Shown here: in pieces, positions 5,209 to 6,706 of the stretch
Layout: the number at the start of each line of letters is the position of its first letter
Numbering within the stretch: position 1 is the stretch's first letter
From: Anaerolineae bacterium
GTDB lineage: Bacteria > Chloroflexota > Anaerolineae > Aggregatilineales > Phototrophicaceae
Assembly: GCA_025454715.1 (NCBI GenBank)
Contig: JALONY010000096.1
Span: forward strand, 1-6,706
DNA length: 6,706 nt
Reading direction: 5' to 3'
Translations under genes and position numbers: made by a program
The notes under the pieces: generated by a model
What the model saw: only the letters and a program-made list of their open reading frames with translations
Databases searched by the model: none
What the model was told of the DNA's origin: nothing

Positions 5209-6305
5209 CCCGTCCATTGCGCCACCTCGTTTTGGCGATGGTGCTGTCCGTCGCCTTGACGGCCTGCAATTTCGACACCACCCCGCCCACCCCCACCGTG
5301 GCCGTCTCGCCCACCCCCGCCGAGGCCAGCCCGACCCCGCAAGCCACCCTCAGCGCCACCCCGTCGCTGACCCCCAGCATCGCGCCCACCGTCGAGCGGG
5401 TCGTGCTCATCACGCCCACGCCCGACGCGCCCCCCGCCCCGACCACCGAGCCGGCCACCCCCACCCCGACCCCCGGGCCGTATGAGGTGGTCGTGGCCTC
5501 CGGTGATACCATGTCGCGCATCTTGCCGCGCTTCGGCTATCTCGATTTCAGCGTGTTGCGCGCCGTGCGTACCCTCAACCCCGATGTCAACGTCGATAAC
5601 CTGCAAGTCGGCCAGACCATCCTCATCCCGCGCATGACCTTCACCCCCAGCCCCCCGGGCTACGAGGCCACCGTCATCATGATGGCCACCCTCGGCATCC
5701 GCCCGCCCGACCAACTGGCCGAGAACACCGAATTGGCCTGCCATACCGTCATCGAGGGCGAGAACATCATCAGCATCGCCGACAGCTACAACACGACGCT
5801 GGAGGTGCTGGCGCGCCTCAACCCCGAAATCCCGTTCACCGGTTGCGACTTCAACAACCGCAGTGGCGGCGAGACCTGCAACCCGACCATCAATATCGGG
5901 CAATGCGTGCAGGTGCCCTTGCCCACCCCCACCCCGACCCTCTCGCCCACCCCGTCGGGCAACGAGACGGCCACCCCCACCCCGACCTTTCAGCCGCCGG
6001 TCGTCATCAGCCCACCGGACGGCGTGACCGTCAGCGGGGTCGTCACGGTGCAATGGGTGAGCATCGGGGTCTTGGCCGCCGATGAGTTCTATTACGTCGA
6101 GGTGACCGATACCACCCTCAACACCCGCTATACCCAAGTCACCAAAGACACCTCGCTCACCCTGCCGCAGGCGCTCATCCCGACCACCGGCCAACCCCAC
6201 GCGATGGCGTGGTTGGTCACGGTGGTGCGGCGCAACCCCAACGGCGGCTATGCTCCGGTCGGCGGGGTCATGCCCGTCCGCCAGTTCAATTGGCAGAGCC
6301 GGTAA
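5205..6305 (+). CDS. Lipoprotein with two LysM-like domains and a C-terminal beta-sandwich-like domain
   Basis: 366 aa. The start is ATG at 5205, with GAGGAG 10 nt upstream (5189-5194) and a clean lipoprotein signal: MTRPLRHL, a hydrophobic core, then lipobox LTAC with Cys21. Longer upstream in-frame extensions would bury this signal and overlap the previous gene, so they are rejected. Order: a Thr-Pro linker (23-91); LysM-like domain 1 (93-142; YEVVVASGDTMSRI then LNPDVNVDNLQVGQTILIP); a spacer; LysM-like domain 2 (179-238), where CHTVIEGENIISIADSYNTTLEVLARLNP leads into an insert with Cys214 and Cys225 before GQCVQVP; a Thr-Pro linker (239-264); and a C-terminal domain (265-366) with strands VTVQWVSI, YYVEVTD and AWLVTVVRR. 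Cys179 and Cys234 lie on the outer strands of domain 2 and could pair. It is probably a peptidoglycan- or glycan-binding protein tethered outside the membrane, co-translated with the preceding gene (4 nt overlap). Function beyond binding is unknown. Confidence 0.9.
   Translation: MTRPLRHLVLAMVLSVALTACNFDTTPPTPTVAVSPTPAEASPTPQATLSATPSLTPSIAPTVERVVLITPTPDAPPAPTTEPATPTPTPGPYEVVVASGDTMSRILPRFGYLDFSVLRAVRTLNPDVNVDNLQVGQTILIPRMTFTPSPPGYEATVIMMATLGIRPPDQLAENTELACHTVIEGENIISIADSYNTTLEVLARLNPEIPFTGCDFNNRSGGETCNPTINIGQCVQVPLPTPTPTLSPTPSGNETATPTPTFQPPVVISPPDGVTVSGVVTVQWVSIGVLAADEFYYVEVTDTTLNTRYTQVTKDTSLTLPQALIPTTGQPHAMAWLVTVVRRNPNGGYAPVGGVMPVRQFNWQSR
5455..5471 (+). repeat. 17-mer repeat in a Thr-Pro linker, copy 2
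   Basis: This copy codes for the end of the N-terminal linker (residues 84-89), just before LysM domain 1 of the lipoprotein. The Ala codon GCC precedes it in frame, as in copy 4. Confidence 0.8.
5923..5987 (+). repeat. 17-mer repeats, copies 3 and 4, in one linker
   Basis: The two copies (5923-5939 and 5971-5987) flank 31 nt that encode a Ser/Thr/Pro segment with an Asn-Glu-Thr. Their in-phase spacing of 48 nt means slippage or unequal crossing over would change linker length without a frameshift. Confidence 0.8.
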
Positions 6306-6336
6306 GCCAGCGCGCCCTCGGCTCGTCTAGACCACT

Positions 6337-6359
6337 GGGGAGGCACCGAAGCCCTCCCC
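6337..6359 (+). terminator. GC-rich hairpin after the LysM operon, weak terminator candidate
   Basis: GGGGAGG (6337-6343) pairs perfectly with CCTCCCC (6353-6359) around a 9 nt loop. No T-run follows, so it is at best a weak intrinsic terminator or an RNA 3' end barrier. Confidence 0.35.
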
Positions 6360-6385
6360 ATCGCTTATGAATGGAGCACCCCGCC

Positions 6386-6706
6386 ATGTCCAACCTCATC
6401 CCCGACAGCGTCAAAGACCTGCTCGACCGCCCCATCGTCGTGACGCTCGTCACCCTGATGCCCGACAACACCCCGCAAGCCACGCCGGTCTGGTTTAGCT
6501 GGGATGGTGAACACGTGTGGGTCAATACCGCTCGGGGTCGTGCCAAGGACAAGAACCTCAGCCAACGCCGCAAGGCCACCATCCTCGCGGTTGACCCCCA
6601 AAACCCCTACCGCTACCTCGAGATTCGCGGCGAAGTGGTCGAATCGACCGAGGAAGGCGCGGTCGATCACATCAACTTCCTGAGCGGTCGCTACACCGGC
6701 AACTCG
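6386..6706 (+). CDS. PPOX-class, probably F420-dependent, oxidoreductase; 3' end cut by the window edge
   Basis: The first 107 residues are visible. They match the N-terminal part of the split-beta-barrel flavin/F420-binding family: LVTLMPDNTPQATPVWFSWD (21-40), HVWVNTARGRAKDKNL (43-58), and ATILAVDPQNPYRYLEIRGEVV (64-85). This pattern, with NTARGR..KxxNL and NPYRYLEIRG, is typical of the TIGR03618-like PPOX subgroup that uses coenzyme F420 to reduce small substrates. Heme-oxygenase-like or FMN-binding relatives remain possible because the C-terminus is missing. The start chosen is ATG 6386, with GGAG 9 nt upstream (6373-6376). An in-frame ATG at 6371 would add five residues (MEHPA) but has no ribosome site. 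It lies 80 nt after the LysM lipoprotein, beyond a GC-rich hairpin; no strong promoter is visible, so it may be read from the upstream operon. Confidence 0.85.
   Translation, partial: MSNLIPDSVKDLLDRPIVVTLVTLMPDNTPQATPVWFSWDGEHVWVNTARGRAKDKNLSQRRKATILAVDPQNPYRYLEIRGEVVESTEEGAVDHINFLSGRYTGNS

Noticed and set aside
4264..5217. Long minus-strand frame of 317 codons opposite the first LysM gene
   Set aside because: Its sequence is Arg/Gly/Asp-rich noise from the reverse of Thr-Pro and Asp codons; the plus strand has promoter, ribosome site and clear domains.
4202..5987. CRISPR array or tandem satellite suggested by the repeated C-rich 17-mers
   Set aside because: The copies are irregularly spaced, short and in frame as Thr-Pro linker codons; there are no uniform spacers.

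Overview
The window is GC-rich DNA, tightly packed on both strands with protein genes and one tRNA gene. Surface proteins with long Thr-Pro linkers, LysM proteins, lipoprotein signals and a likely F420-type flavin-binding oxidoreductase suggest a Chloroflexota bacterium (Anaerolineae-like). This is inference from protein style, not from a marker gene.

Left part, minus strand (2940 down to 1): four genes packed as one operon and read leftward. They are a PaaG-like crotonase, the HIT-family nucleotide hydrolase HinT, a LOG-family (phosphoribohydrolase-type) protein, and a lipoprotein resembling an ABC-transporter solute-binding protein that runs off the left edge. Gaps are 21 nt, 9 nt and an 11 nt overlap. 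The last two genes start with GTG, each preceded by a GAGG Shine-Dalgarno.

Centre, plus strand (2941-3807): a 68 bp divergent spacer carries two extended -10 elements with almost coincident predicted start sites. One reads left into the crotonase operon and the other right into moaB (molybdenum cofactor biosynthesis). A tRNA-Ser(CGA) gene follows, with its own promoter and a rho-independent terminator. Its 3' end is unusual: U at the discriminator position and no CCA in register.

Right part, plus strand (3808-6305): two translationally coupled genes (ATGA overlap) encode proteins with the same extracellular plan, namely Thr-Pro linker, LysM-like domain, linker, a second LysM-like domain with a Cys-containing insert, linker, and a C-terminal beta-sandwich-like domain. 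The first is anchored by a single membrane helix and carries a cytoplasmic zinc ribbon; the second is a lipoprotein. They look like diverged duplicates working together at the cell wall, and are the most interesting part of the window.

Right edge: the first 107 codons of a PPOX-class, probably F420-dependent, oxidoreductase follow a GC-rich hairpin. No intergenic stretch exceeds 300 bases. No CRISPR array, insertion sequence, attachment site or origin was seen.
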